Source: Candidatus Burkholderia humilis (GTDB lineage: Bacteria > Pseudomonadota > Gammaproteobacteria > Burkholderiales > Burkholderiaceae). Taken from it: DNA of 63,561 nt. Position 1 is the first letter of the stretch; the number at the start of each line of letters is the position of its first letter. Under the pieces are notes generated by a model that worked only from the letters and a program-made list of their open reading frames with translations, had not been told where the DNA came from and did not search any database. Below, in pieces: positions 28,816 through 39,803 of the stretch. The DNA lies in contig LFMX01000024.1 in the NCBI GenBank assembly GCA_001184405.1, forward strand, positions 1 to 63,561. The letters run 5' to 3'. The translations under genes and the position numbers were made by a program.

Positions 28816-31800
28816 TCAGGTTGGGCAGCGAAACGCACGCAGCTCGGCGCGATGAAGTGCATCCCCGCCGCCCGCGCCCGCGCCGATGTGCAGCGCCAGC
28901 TTGTGGCCGGCCACATCGAAGGTCGCGGTCTGGCCCGTCGGCCGTCAGACCCTGTGCGATCTGCGCCTTGTCGAAGAGACGCTGTAGCACCCACGGTCCT
29001 TCGCCGCGCAGCAGCGTTTGCTGTCCGTTCACGGTATTGACTTTCAGCGTGACCGGCTGAGTAGCATCGGCCGTCCATTTGATGACTTGCGTCGTGGCCG
29101 GTCCGTGCGCGTAGCGCAGCGTTTGCACGCCAATGGTGAGCGTGTACTGAAGAATCTCGGGATCGGTCTCCAGGGGCGTCACGACGATGTCGAAGGCAGG
29201 CGTGCGTCCGTTCGCGCCGAGGTACGTGTCGCGGATTTTCGCCGCCGCGCTGAAGGTATCCAGCACCGCAGCGTCGCGCGGCGCGTTAGCCCTGAAACTC
29301 GCGTCGTCCGCATTTACTACGGGCAGCGGCCGGAAGCGCCATCGCGGGCCGCTCGTATCGGTTTCGGCGGCGAAATTTTTCTGGAAGTAGTCGTCGAACA
29401 GACCGCCGGCCGCGAACAGACGCGTGAATTCGTCAGGTGGCATGTCGCGGGCTGCGTCGCGATCGAATGGATAGCGTGCGAAGGTCATCTGACGGCAAAC
29501 GCTGCCGATGCCGTTGCGGGTCTGCACGGCTAAGGCTTTGCGCGCCGATGCGCCCACGGACGTCACTGCGCCGTTCGCAAGCTCGTTGAGGAAACTGCGC
29601 AACGGCACGGGCAGCTGGCTGGCATCGGCCTGAAGCTTGGAAAAAACGTCGGTTGCCAGCGCCGCGCTCGCGGAGTTCAAGTATTCGTAAAGCGCGTTCA
29701 CTGTCTGCATGACCGCGTCGAGCGGTGCGCCGCTTTGCGCCCCCGATCCCTGTTCGCCAACGAGCTGACGCAAGGGAAGGAAGTGTGCATCGACGATGGA
29801 TTCGGGCGGCGCGTTCGGGCCGCTCGGCGCGCCGTCGGCGGGGGCGCGGCCGAATACGGCTTCGAGCGAGTGCCGGGCGTCGTCCATGCGCTGCCGCCAG
29901 CGCGCGGCCAGTTGCGGCTTGCCCGCATCCGCGCGCAGCAGTTGCGTTTCCTTCGCGACGACTTGCAGCAGAGTGCGCAAAGGCGAATTGGGCGCGGAAA
30001 GCACGCGCGCGCTGAGTGCTTTGCGCAAGCGTGGCGGAGGGCACGAGCCGGATATCGCAGAGATAGTCGTCCCATGCCGCGACATAGTCGTTCAGATAGA
30101 GACGGCGAGCCTGATCCGTCCAGCTCGCGCGAACGGCGTCGTCGGCGCTGGTCGCAGAAGCGATGCCGAGCACCCAGCCATCGTCGCGTGCGAGCGTGGC
30201 GGTGGTTTCGGCCAGCCACTTATCGACGAAGTCCCAATAGCCGCGATAAGTGAAGAGCGGCAGAATGCCATCGGTTAGTGGTTTGCCGCTTGCGCGCACG
30301 AACGCCAGTGCGGCTTGCGGGCCGCCTGCTTCGGCGATGGTGACGGGTGGCGCTTTCATGGTGCGCAACAGTTCGCGACGCAGCACGCGGTACGTTCGTT
30401 CCGGCAAAGCGATTTGCGCGATGCGCGCGCACTGCATCGACCAATGTCTGATTGAGTGGCCGCGTGGACACCGGGCGGCCGTTCGCCAACAGATTGGCGA
30501 GGTGAACGTCGATTTGCGCGCGATCGCTGGGGGTCGCGCTGGCGGGCATGGTCCGCTGCATGTCGATGGATAGCCACGCGACGAGGAAGCTGCCATCGTA
30601 GTGCGACGGTTCGTGCAGCATCAGGTACGCCTTGAGCGCCGCATAGTCGTACTCGATGTCATCGACGGGCGCGCCTGAGAGCAACTACTCCAGGTGAGCG
30701 TCAAGGAGCGGCAGGAGTTTTTCGCGCAGGGCGCGCTGATAAGTACCGTCGGTGGCGGCGCGGATACGCGTGCCTTGATACAGCCCGAGTCCGTAGCGCA
30801 CGAGCGGCGGCGAATCGAGATCGAAACGCGAGGTCTCGGGCAGCGCCTTCAACGTATCGAGCATCGGCAGGAGGACGTGCGGGTCGGCTGTCGAAACCGC
30901 TTCGGCCGCGTCGCGTTCGAACGCCGCAACGTGCGTATCGACTTCGTCGAGCCAGGCGCGGTTGCGCGCATAACTGGCGATCCATTCCGCGACGAGCAAC
31001 GCGAGGATTGAGATGGCGATCAGCGCCAGCGCGATTTGCCAACGCGTACGGCGGCGCTTTTCGGCATGGCTCACGCCCACGAAACCGGTGTCGGCGAAGA
31101 GGACATCGCGCAACAGCGGCTTGACGAACGGTCCGGTGTGCTCATCGGGCGCGGCACGGGCATTGCACCGCGCGGGCAGTGTGAAATCCGGGCTTGCCGG
31201 GCCATTGCCGGCGTTGCCCGCCTGGCCCGCGGCGGTGAAATAAATGCCGCGCAGTTGCAGGCGCGCTTCGAACCGGGAGTCGCGAAAAAGGCTTTCGCAG
31301 AACGCGCCGATCGCCGCGCACACAGCGTCGAACTGCCTCGGAAACAGATAGGCGATTGCGCGCGCGCCGAGCTCGGGCTGGACGTCGAACATGGCGCACA
31401 GGCCATCGCCAAGACGCTTTGCGAGTTCTGCCAGCCCGTTGCGGGACGGCCACGCCGGCTCGCCCGGACACGGGTCGTCGAGCGCATAGCCGACACCCCA
31501 TGGCGTCTCGCGAGCGGCGGGGCCAAGACTTGTAAACCAAGCGGAGAATCCTTGAAGGCGATCCATTTGCGTGACGCAGATGTAGACCGGCACGCGGACA
31601 TCGATCTTCGATTGCAGTGCGCGCAACGGTCTCACGAGTTGTTCGGCATATGCGGTGCGCTCGGTAGCGGATATGGCGATGAGCTTGTCGGCGGCCACGG
31701 TCAGCAAGACGCCGTTGAGCGGCTGACGCGGCCGGTAGCGGCGCAGCAGTCCCGTGAGCGCGGTCCAGACGCTGTGTGGATTGGCGCTGGATCCCGGCGG

Positions 31801-32423
31801 CTCGCCATTGGCTGCATCGAACGCGTCGTGAGGGGTATCGACCAGCACGGCGTCGTCGGCGAACCACCAGTCGCACTCCGCTGTGGACGGCGCCCGCACG
31901 CCAGCTGGCAGCGGACCGTTCAGATTGAGTCCGCTGCGGGTCAACAGGCTCGTCTTGCCGGAGCCCGCGCTGCCCGCAACGACGAACCACGGCAGACGGT
32001 ACTTGCTGCGTTCGGTCAGCCGGTCGAACCACGCGGCGATACGCGATGTCGGCGCGACGCCGGTGCGAAGCCGCTGGATCGCATCGCGGAACCGCGCATG
32101 CAGTTCGGCGATACGCGGCGCGTCGAGGCCGGCTGCGGCCACCGCCTGTTCGCGCTGCTTGCGCCGGCGTTCGCGCCAGCGCGCGATCGGCCCCGGCTTG
32201 TTGTCGTCGCGCTTGAAAAGACGCCATGCGAGCCACGCAAGCCAGACCGCGAGCAGCAAGGCGACGACGAGCGCACGTGCGCGGCGGCCTTGCAGCGGCA
32301 GGCTGTCGCCGAACGCGATCAGCGCCCGTAGAACCAGATCCACACCGCGAGCAACAGCACGATGATGCTGACCCACAGCAGCGGCGACACGAAAGGTCGA
32401 ATGAAGCGTGTGAAGAGGTTCAT
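28816..32423 (-). pseudogene. tssM: T6SS membrane-complex protein TssM (IcmF), multiple frameshifts
   Basis: The inner-membrane arm of the T6SS trans-envelope complex. It starts at ATG 32423 (MNLFTRFIRPFVSPLLWV, first membrane helix), but the frame breaks at about 32325. The cytoplasmic NTPase domain has Walker A GSAGSGKTSLLTRSG. A further membrane helix is IALALIAISILALLVAEWIA. The periplasmic part is scattered over several frames (breaks near 30690, 30430, 30040 and 28940) and ends AFRCPT at 28816. Start and stop are conserved in place, so the whole gene is present but unreadable. The start overlaps the tssL stop. Confidence 0.87.
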
Positions 32424-33663
32424 GCGGGGCGGGAAGACGGGTTAGAGACGCCGCCGCGCGGCACGGACAGCACGATGTCGACACGTCGGTTGTGCGCCCG
32501 GCCGGCGGACGTCGTATTGGCGTCGATGGGCTGGGTATCGTCGGCGCCTGCGGTGCTGATCGAGCGGTGGCCGCTCAGATTGGCGGTGAGAAGCTGCTGC
32601 TTGACCGCATCCGCGCGCGCGACCGAAAGCGCCGTGTTGGAACGGAAATGGTTGGTGCTTACGGGCTGATCGTCGGTGTGACCGGTGATGGTCAGTTCAC
32701 CGGGAAAGCGGTTCAGCGCGGCGGCGATTCGCGCGACCGTCGCAGATAAGCGGGATCGACTTCGGTGGAACCGGACGCGAACGCGCCATCGCCGCGAATC
32801 GAAATGATCGTGTTATCCGGTGTGTTGTGTACGGTGAGAAGGCCGGCGTCGATATCGGTGGCCAGCCAGCGGGCGATATCGTCGCGCACAGGCTCCGTGA
32901 CCTCGGGTAGATGCAGCGCGGCGATGGCGCTTTCCGTGCGATGCGCGCGCATCGATAACGAACGAAACCCTGCGAGGCTCACGCCCGCAACGAGCGCAGC
33001 GATGGCCACCCACGACCAGGGCGGCAAGCCGGGCCGCAGATGCGGTGCGGACCGCTGTCCGCGGCGTGCCATCGCGGCGAGAGCGCTTCGGGCACGGGCT
33101 GACGCGTGGGGGCGAGCAACTGATGCAGACGGCGGCGCAATCCTTCAAGCTTGACCGCCCCGTCGCGAATGACGTGGTAGTGCCCCTGAAAGCCGAGCGC
33201 GAGGCAGACGTACTTGCAGTTCCATCAGATCGATGTGGAGATGCGGCCGGGCCGACAACCGTGCGAGCAGCTGGAAAAACTTTTCGCTGCCCCAGGTTTC
33301 GTTATGGAACGCGACCAGCAGCCCATTAGACGACCAGGCTTCGGCACAGCCCCAGGGCGTCAGCGCAGCCACTTTGTCGAGCGCCGTGCACAGGCAATAG
33401 CGCGCCGCGACGATGTTTTCTGCCGGCAGCCCGGCGTGGTGCGCCAGCGCCTGAAACGCCCGCACTTCCCGGATGAGATAGTCGCGCAGAACGCTGGCTT
33501 CGGCTGGCGTGTGAAGCCGGACTTCCACCAGGGCGTCGAGCAGACGGTGTGCGTGTTGGATCAGCCGGTTGCGAGGGAGCGTGTCGCCGTCCGCGGAAAT
33601 TGGCGTCAGTGGCGCGGGTTGCGCTCGCAAAGTATCAATGGGCGACATGGTGAAGGAGTTCAT
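32420..33663 (-). pseudogene. tssL: T6SS protein TssL (DotU) with C-terminal OmpA domain, frameshifted
   Basis: ATG 33663 (MNSFTMSPIDTLRAQPAPLT). The DotU domain has LIREVRAFQALAHHAGLPA and WSSNGLLVAFHNETWGSEKF. Frames break at about 33205, 33050 and 32745. A single membrane helix (PPWSWVAIAALVAGVSLAGF) is followed by an OmpA-like peptidoglycan-binding domain (GELTITGHTDDQPVSTNHFR, AGRAHNRRVDIVLSV) ending at the TGA at 32420-32422. TssL anchors the membrane complex and binds peptidoglycan. The gene is complete in content but broken at least three times. Confidence 0.85.
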
Positions 33664-33713
33664 GTTTGATAGCGATGGCTGGAGAAGGGGGTGGCGCGAA
33701 GGCATCGGCGGCA

Positions 33714-35093
33714 TCAACGGCGGATCGCCCAGCAGGTCATGGTGAGTCCCGGCAGTTCGCCGGCGACGTGCAACGCAAGCCCGGCCGATTGCTCCAGTTG
33801 CTTCCACAGGTCGCCGGATGTATCGAGTTCGAAGTAGTGAAATCCCGTGTGATAGGGGATCTGGCGCGGCGCGGCGGGCAAGAGCCGCAAGCTGACGCCC
33901 GGCAATTGCAGATGCACAAGATCGGCCAGGCGCTCCACCGGCCCGAGCTTGATCTGCGCGGGAAAATGCAAGCGCAGCGTGTCGGCGGGCAGATCTGCCT
34001 GGACCGCGAGCACGAAGCTTGCGTCACGCAGCAGGTCGAGTGAGGACACTTCCGCGACCCACACCCGGTGCGCCCGCTCGTGCAGCGCCAGCAGAATGGC
34101 GTTCTGTTCGAGGACCATCGAAAACGCCATGCGCAGTTGAACCATCAGCGGCGCGAAGCTGCCGTACAGATCGTCGTGGCGATAGACCAGCCGCAGCGCG
34201 GGCGTGCGCGCTTCGCTCGTGTAAGTGCTGAGTTCGAAGGCGAACCGCAACCACTCGCGAAACCACGTCTGCGGATGCATTTCGTTACCCGAATCACTCG
34301 ACACCGCGCGCGAAGTGTCCGCGAGCGCCCGGTTGACGAGTGCGAGCAGCAGGAACTCCGCGACTTCGGCCACGCCCGTATTGGCGGGCTGAGCAATGCG
34401 CTGGGCGATCGCCTGGGCGCGCTGTTCGAGCAGGCCGTGCAGTTCATCCGCGTAGCCACGCAGCAGGGCATGCCGGCTTGCCACGAGCATCGGCGGAATG
34501 TAGCGCGAATCGAGCGCAATCCGGTTGTCCGCCTGTCGTTCCCTCACGTGGGCAATGCCGAGCGTCTGCCACTCGCCGCCGAGTTGCGATGCAAGCGCAA
34601 GACGCACGCGGGGCCGTGCGAGATCGAGTGCGGCAGGGCCGAGCGCGATGGCGTTGGTGTCGGCGATTTCGTACGATGCCACGTCGTAGCGCGCGATCGA
34701 TTCGGGCTGTGCCCCGAAGATGACGTCTTCCGTACCGGCGCGCTGAACCGGCCACGCGAGCACGACGAGTTCTCCGTTCGCGCCCGCGGGAATATCGAGC
34801 GGCGCGGGCAGGCTGTCCGCGTGCATCAGATCGAACGGTGATCCGTCCGGGAACACGCCCTGTGCGCCGAGGATGGCGACCTTGCCGATGGCGAGCGCGT
34901 CGGGATCCAGATCGAGCGCGGTGAATCCCCAGAAAGATCCGGCGAGCGAGCGGCAGCGCTGCTGCACATAGTCCTCGAGATAGCGCTCGAGCTGCTGAAA
35001 GTGCTGGGGCCGCAAATACATGCCTTCCGACCAGCCGACCTTGCTGTTTGCTGCATGTGGATGGCGCGGTGGAAGTGCTTCGGATTCGTTCAT
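33714..35093 (-). CDS. tssK: T6SS baseplate protein TssK
   Basis: 459 residues, open and of normal length. The N-terminal shell domain begins with KVGWSEGMYLRPQHFQQLER, the TssK hallmark. The C-terminal head domain binds the TssJLM complex. TssK links the baseplate to the membrane complex. Its start overlaps the tssJ stop (ATGA). It is one of five T6SS genes here that still reads through, but its partners TssF, TssG, TssL and TssM are broken. Confidence 0.93.
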   Translation of the reverse strand: MNESEALPPRHPHAANSKVGWSEGMYLRPQHFQQLERYLEDYVQQRCRSLAGSFWGFTALDLDPDALAIGKVAILGAQGVFPDGSPFDLMHADSLPAPLDIPAGANGELVVLAWPVQRAGTEDVIFGAQPESIARYDVASYEIADTNAIALGPAALDLARPRVRLALASQLGGEWQTLGIAHVRERQADNRIALDSRYIPPMLVASRHALLRGYADELHGLLEQRAQAIAQRIAQPANTGVAEVAEFLLLALVNRALADTSRAVSSDSGNEMHPQTWFREWLRFAFELSTYTSEARTPALRLVYRHDDLYGSFAPLMVQLRMAFSMVLEQNAILLALHERAHRVWVAEVSSLDLLRDASFVLAVQADLPADTLRLHFPAQIKLGPVERLADLVHLQLPGVSLRLLPAAPRQIPYHTGFHYFELDTSGDLWKQLEQSAGLALHVAGELPGLTMTCWAIRR

Positions 35094-35602
35094 TCGCTTT
35101 TTTTGTTGATGTCGGAAGCCAGGCTGCGCTCGCCCACGCGCAGCGAGACGACAGGCGGGTCGGGCGGAAAAGGCCAGACCTTCGAAACCAGGGCGTTACG
35201 GCGCGGCACGCGCAGCTCGACCGCGCCGCGCCATACGCTCTGTTCCAGCTTTTGATAGCCGGCGACGAAGCCCACGGCGCGGACCATGTCGTTGGCGCTG
35301 CGCGTAATGACGCGTTGCTCGCCGGGGACGAGAACCATTTGTTCGAGTGAAACGAGGTTGTCGCCGAGTGCCGCGCGCGCGTTGTCCTGGAGCGCGGCGA
35401 ATCCGGCGAGGCCGAATGCATCGGCGGATTTGAGCGCGTAGATGCCGACGAGAATCGGCGAAGGTCGGCCACGGCTATCCGGATTCACGCGATCGTCGAC
35501 ATTGATGCGGATGCTGTAGGGCGTCGCATCGCTTGCTGGCGGAGCCGACGAGCAGCCTGTCGCGAGCAGGCCACCGAGCGCGGGAATCCAGCGGCGACGC
35601 AT
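35090..35602 (-). CDS. tssJ: T6SS outer-membrane lipoprotein TssJ
   Basis: 170 residues from ATG 35602. The N-terminus MRRRWIPALGGLLATGCSS is a lipoprotein signal with lipobox LATGC. The mature domain is a transthyretin-like beta-sandwich (YSIRINVDDRVNPDSRGRPS, PILVGIYALKSADAFG). It docks TssM at the outer membrane. An upstream ATG (35653) would put unrelated residues before the signal peptide and is less likely. The gene is translationally coupled to tssK. Confidence 0.88.
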   Translation of the reverse strand: MRRRWIPALGGLLATGCSSAPPASDATPYSIRINVDDRVNPDSRGRPSPILVGIYALKSADAFGLAGFAALQDNARAALGDNLVSLEQMVLVPGEQRVITRSANDMVRAVGFVAGYQKLEQSVWRGAVELRVPRRNALVSKVWPFPPDPPVVSLRVGERSLASDINKKSE

Positions 35603-35684
35603 TGGGTCGATGGTCTGATCGATCGGATGGCTGGCGGACGTAGAAACTGACATGGAGGGTGCGAGATTCAGATAGGCGATAGAC

Positions 35685-35736
35685 CGGCGTTCTGTCGTGC
35701 GCAATCGAGGATCGAGTCGTGCCCGACAGAACGCCG
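35685..35736. repeat. 13-bp perfect inverted repeat between tssG and tssJ
   Basis: CGGCGTTCTGTCG (35685-35697) and CGACAGAACGCCG (35724-35736) with 26 bp between. It lies in the 149-bp gap where the upstream operon half ends. No T-run follows on either side, so it may be a protein-binding site, a weak terminator or a small mobile repeat. Confidence 0.6.
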
Positions 35737-35751
35737 TTGATGACGATGGCT

Positions 35752-36847
35752 TCAAGGTGCAGCGCGACGGGCGGCGTTCAGGCTCGCGCGCCGCACCTTG
35801 CCGGCAGAGAGATAGTGTTCAGGCGAATAAACGAAGTCGTCGGCGCGCTTAGGGTCGCGGCGCTTCGGCGCGGTGGCGCTGCAATGCACACCGAGCCAGC
35901 TGCCCCATCCGAGTGGCGTCGCATCACCGAGGTGAATCGGCACGATGTCGCCCGCCGTGATCACGAGCCGCAGATCCCACGCGAACTCGCAGCCGATGTA
36001 GGTGCGAACCCACACGGCAAGATCGTTCATCGCTTTCGATCCGGGCAGCAGCGCGCAAAACTGCTTGGGCGTCAAGGGCTCCACGCGAATATCAAACTTG
36101 CCCGCCGCTTCGCGTACCGCCGCGCCGATCATCGAGCCGCTTCCGAGCCGTGCGTTCGACACCGCGCCGCCGAGAACCACGCGGTCCCGCCGCTCCAGCG
36201 CGATCCATTGCGGCACCCATTCGACGATGCGCACCGGCATGCGCAGTTGCGTTGCCAGTATCTGTTGCAGTCCGTGCGCGTCGCGCGTCCTTCGCACAAG
36301 TCCTCGATACCATGCCGTGAACCGCGCGGCCGGTGAGCGGATGATCCCGGGGTATCGACGCAAGGCCGAGATGCGTGAGGCTCGCCACGTAGCGGTCGAA
36401 CGCAGAATCGTCCTCCCGGTCGGCATTTACGGTGGGCTGTGCCTGCGCCCACGCACGGTAGAACAGCAGCGTCAACCGATGGTGAAACAGATCGATGAAC
36501 GCATTCAGAACAGGATCGTTGTGATTGCGCACGCGATTCCTGATGAACTCCGTGAGATGCAGCGGCAGCGCGCCGTTGGGGCCAAACAGGCCGAAGCCGA
36601 GGATCGACAGACGCGGGCGTTCACCGTCGTTTGTCCGCGCATCGGCCACCGACGCGGGAGCGAACGCCAGCGACGGCTGCTGACCAATGCGTATGGGTTC
36701 GCCCGACGGATGCCAGGCGCGCCCGAGACGCGGGTTGGCTGTGTCGTGAGCGTCAAGCCGCAGCAGCAGATGAAACAGGTCGTGCGCGTAGGGCGCGGCT
36801 TCGACTTCCGGCCACCACGACGGCGGTTCGTAAGCGCGATTGCTCAT
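35752..36847 (-). pseudogene. tssG: T6SS baseplate protein TssG, frameshifted
   Basis: ATG 36847 (MSNRAYEPPSWWPEVEAAPY) overlaps the tssF stop. The N-terminal two thirds (FHLLLRLDAHDTANPRLGRA, LTEFIRNRVRNHNDPVLNAF) are open. At about 36335 the frame shifts, and the rest (RRTRDAHGLQQILATQLRMP, FVYSPEHYLSAGKVR) follows in another frame to 35752. TssG forms the baseplate wedge with TssF and TssE. Confidence 0.85.
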
Positions 36848-38701
36848 AGGATGGGCCGCCTGCCGATCCGTGAAGGCCAGCGGATCTTGCCGCGCTGCAG
36901 TGTCGAGACATCGAGCTCGGTGAAGCTGTTGATCGAAACATGGCTCGCGAGAAATTGCTCGAGCACTGTCTCGAAGAGATACGTGCTGTTGCCCACGAAC
37001 GCGAGTTCGTCCAACGCGATCGACACGCAAACGCCACGGCCTACCATCGCCGGTCCCGCATGAGGCAGTCGACGGTAAGCCGGTGCGACGCGCACGTGGC
37101 GCACGCCGTCGATTTGCGCGAGAAGGCCAGGGCCCGCTCCATCGGCATACAGACGCAGCAGTTCGCGCAGGGTCTGCGCGCCCGCGTTTTCATCGGCATC
37201 GACGAGACCGAGATAGTCGAGGCCCAGATGACTGATGAGCCGCCAGGTCAGCAGACCTTGCGCCAGCGCAGGGCGCGGCGCGGTCGGTCCGCGCAGGATC
37301 CTGATCGTATCGACCGGACCGGGTGCGCGCAAAGTGAAGTCGCTCTTGCCATTGCGCGGCATCGACAACGGCAGATGCCGGTTGATGCATAACACCTCGC
37401 CCGGGATAAGGCGCATCGTTTTGATCGACCAGCGACACTAATACTTCACTTCCGGGATAGGCGACCCGAGACGCCGAACGGAGGGCATTCTGCGCAACGT
37501 GCCGGGGTTCGCGGCGCATGGAAAAAATATCGGCCGACTTCCGATGGGCCTGCTTCAGCCGTGTCGCCGAATGGGAAAAAGTCGATCCCGGCCGTGCTGG
37601 ATCGCGTGATGCCGGCGATCTTGCGGATCGAAAAAATTTCGAAGTCGGTCGACAGCATCCGGTCGACCACGAGGTGATGCTCGCGGCGCGATGGCGAAAC
37701 CGCGATGTGATCGGTGCGCCGCTCGAACAGGTTGACGGCCGGCGTGCAATGGAGCGCGAGACTGCGTGCATCGACGGCGCGCTCGAGTTCCGGCGCGGGC
37801 GAGTCGAGCAGGACGGTCAGCGTGAAGGTCGGGCCGCTCAGGGTCCGCGACGCAGCGCCGAGGTTGGCGATGCTGAAGAACAACAGCCGTTCCGGAAACG
37901 CGAAGTATTCGTGCAGCAGCCGATATCCCTCGAACGTGCTCTGCTACCACGGGGCAACATCGCCTGATCCGCTTCGAATCCTTCGTGGAGGATGGCTTCC
38001 GCGCCGAGCCAGATGGCTTTTCGTGGGCCGTCAGCATCGGCATGACAACATGCGCCCATGCTGCGCGCCACCACGCGCTCCAGTAGCGGCCCGGCAATCG
38101 TTTCCTGAGCGCTTACGAAGAACGTCAGCGTGTCGATGGGCAGTTCACGAATATCCTCGACGCCGTGCGCGCGCAGCGTAATGTGCAACGCGCCGCCCGG
38201 GCGCTTGCCCGCAAGCGGCCATGTTGACAGCGGCAGCGCGCTGGTATCGGCGGTGAGTTTGACATCGGCGATTTCCAGCGGTCACAGCGTCATTCCATGC
38301 GCGGTCCGGAATTCGCAAGGTGTCTGTTCACCCTCGGCGAGCGCCGCCTTCAACGCCGATCCGGCCTGCAGCGCGTAACTCATGCGCGTCGAGCCGGTGG
38401 ACAAGCTGGGCTGCAAGGCGACGATCGCCATGCAAGGCAGCGGCGAAAGATAGTGCGGGTAGACGAGGTCGAGCAGCCGTTCGGAAAAGCGCGTAAACTC
38501 GGCATCCATCTTGAGATGGATGCGCGCGGTCAGAAAGCTGAAGCCTTCCAGCAGGCACTCGACGAACGGGTCTTCGGTCTGAGTGCTCCGCATGCCGAGC
38601 TGGGCCGCAGCGCCAGGAAATGACGATGCGAATTTCGCGCCGAGCTCGCGCAGATAAGTCAACTCATGGTTGTAGTATTCGAGCAGACACGCCTGACTCA
38701 T
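36844..38701 (-). pseudogene. tssF: T6SS baseplate protein TssF, nonsense codon plus frameshifts
   Basis: ATG 38701 (MSQACLLEYYNHELTYLREL). The first 139 codons (ERLLDLVYPHYLSPLPCM) are intact, then TGA at 38282-38284 interrupts GMTL*PLEIADVKLTAD where a Trp is likely. The same frame goes on to MHITLRAHGVEDIRELP. Shifts follow at about 37950 and 37430; the C-terminal part (LTWRLISHLGLDYLGLVDAD, STLQRGKIRWPSRIG) ends at 36844. TssF is the largest wedge protein. Confidence 0.87.
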
Positions 38702-39199
38702 GCCTCGTCCTTCGATCGAAGCACGGATCCGCCGCCCGTGGCGAAGAGGTCGGCGACCAGCGCGATGCGAGTGGGCGAAAACGCCGCGGTCAAATCTCCT
38801 TCGATGCGCAACTCGACACATGGCCGGCCATCCGGTGCAGATGCGGGCCGGCACGAGACATCGAGCGAATCGCGGGCGATGCGCGGTTCGAAGCGCACGA
38901 TCGCCTCACGTACGTCGGCTTCGAGCTTGCGGATGGCGTCGGCGGATAAGACCGCCTGTTCGACGGCGGGCACGCCGTAATTGAGAACGGAGGTCACGAC
39001 ATGTGCAAGACTCCCGCAACTCGTTCGCGTGGCGTACCTGGCTTGTGCCGAGCAGCCACGCGAGATCGCGCTGCACGGCCTCATGCAGAGGCCGGGGCCG
39101 ACCGCCCGAAGCCGCGCCCGCACGAGCGACAATCAGGCGATCGAACAGGCAAGGCGGATAGTGGCACGCGACTTCTTCGGCGGTGACCGTTTGCGGCAT
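38698..39199 (-). pseudogene. tssE: T6SS baseplate protein TssE, frameshifted
   Basis: A gp25-like wedge protein. The N-terminal part from 39199 (CLFDRLIVARAGAASGGRPR, AVQRDLAWLLGTSQVRH) is followed by a shift near 39015. SVLNYGVPAVEQAVLSADAI and IVRFEPRIARDSLDV are then read in another frame to the stop at 38698, which overlaps the tssF start. Confidence 0.8.
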
Positions 39200-39285
39200 G
39201 GTGCTGATTTCGTTCGTGGCGATGCAAGGCGAACCTACCGCGCAGCGAACTCGTCGCCTTCCTGGTCAGTTCGTCCTAGGCCGCG

Positions 39286-39768
39286 TTACAGTTCGTTGTT
39301 TTCCTTGACATGCCATCCGAGCACGCTCTCGCTGCCCTTGCCGCCCTGATCGGTCTGCTCCCAGTACTGCTGCTTGACCTTGGCCACCTGGAAGCGATAG
39401 CTGATCTTCACCGCTTCCGAACCTCGGGTCGCGCCCTGCTGGACCGCAACGACGAGCACGTCCGATAACGTGATGCGTTTGTATTCGACCTGCGTACCGC
39501 CTGCCTTGCAGATCGATAGTTCGACTTGCGCCAGATGCTTGCCATTCGCGCAGTACTTGAGCAGCGCAGGCGTGGCTTTGTCGACATAGGTTTCGACCAG
39601 CAGATCGTCGAAGCTCACCTTCCCAATCTCGCCACCGCCGTCCGTGGCCATCGAGCCAGGCTGCTTCGCGCCCCAGGTATAAGACTCGATGTCGGTCCAG
39701 CCCTTGTGATTGACATCTCGCGATTCACCGCTGACGCCGTCTACCTTCATGTACATATCTACGGACAT
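39286..39768 (-). CDS. hcp: T6SS tube protein Hcp (TssD)
   Basis: 160 residues, open and of normal size. It starts MSVDMYMKVDGVSGESRDVN; the beta-barrel fold continues with GWTDIESYTWGAKQPGS and ends in KQQYWEQTDQGGKGSE. Hexameric rings stack into the secreted tube. It is preceded by AACG near the start and lies 36 bp after tssC, as in most T6SS loci. Confidence 0.95.
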   Translation of the reverse strand: MSVDMYMKVDGVSGESRDVNHKGWTDIESYTWGAKQPGSMATDGGGEIGKVSFDDLLVETYVDKATPALLKYCANGKHLAQVELSICKAGGTQVEYKRITLSDVLVVAVQQGATRGSEAVKISYRFQVAKVKQQYWEQTDQGGKGSESVLGWHVKENNEL

Positions 39769-39803
39769 TACGTTCTCCAGTTAAGAGTTGATGAAACGGC
39801 AGA

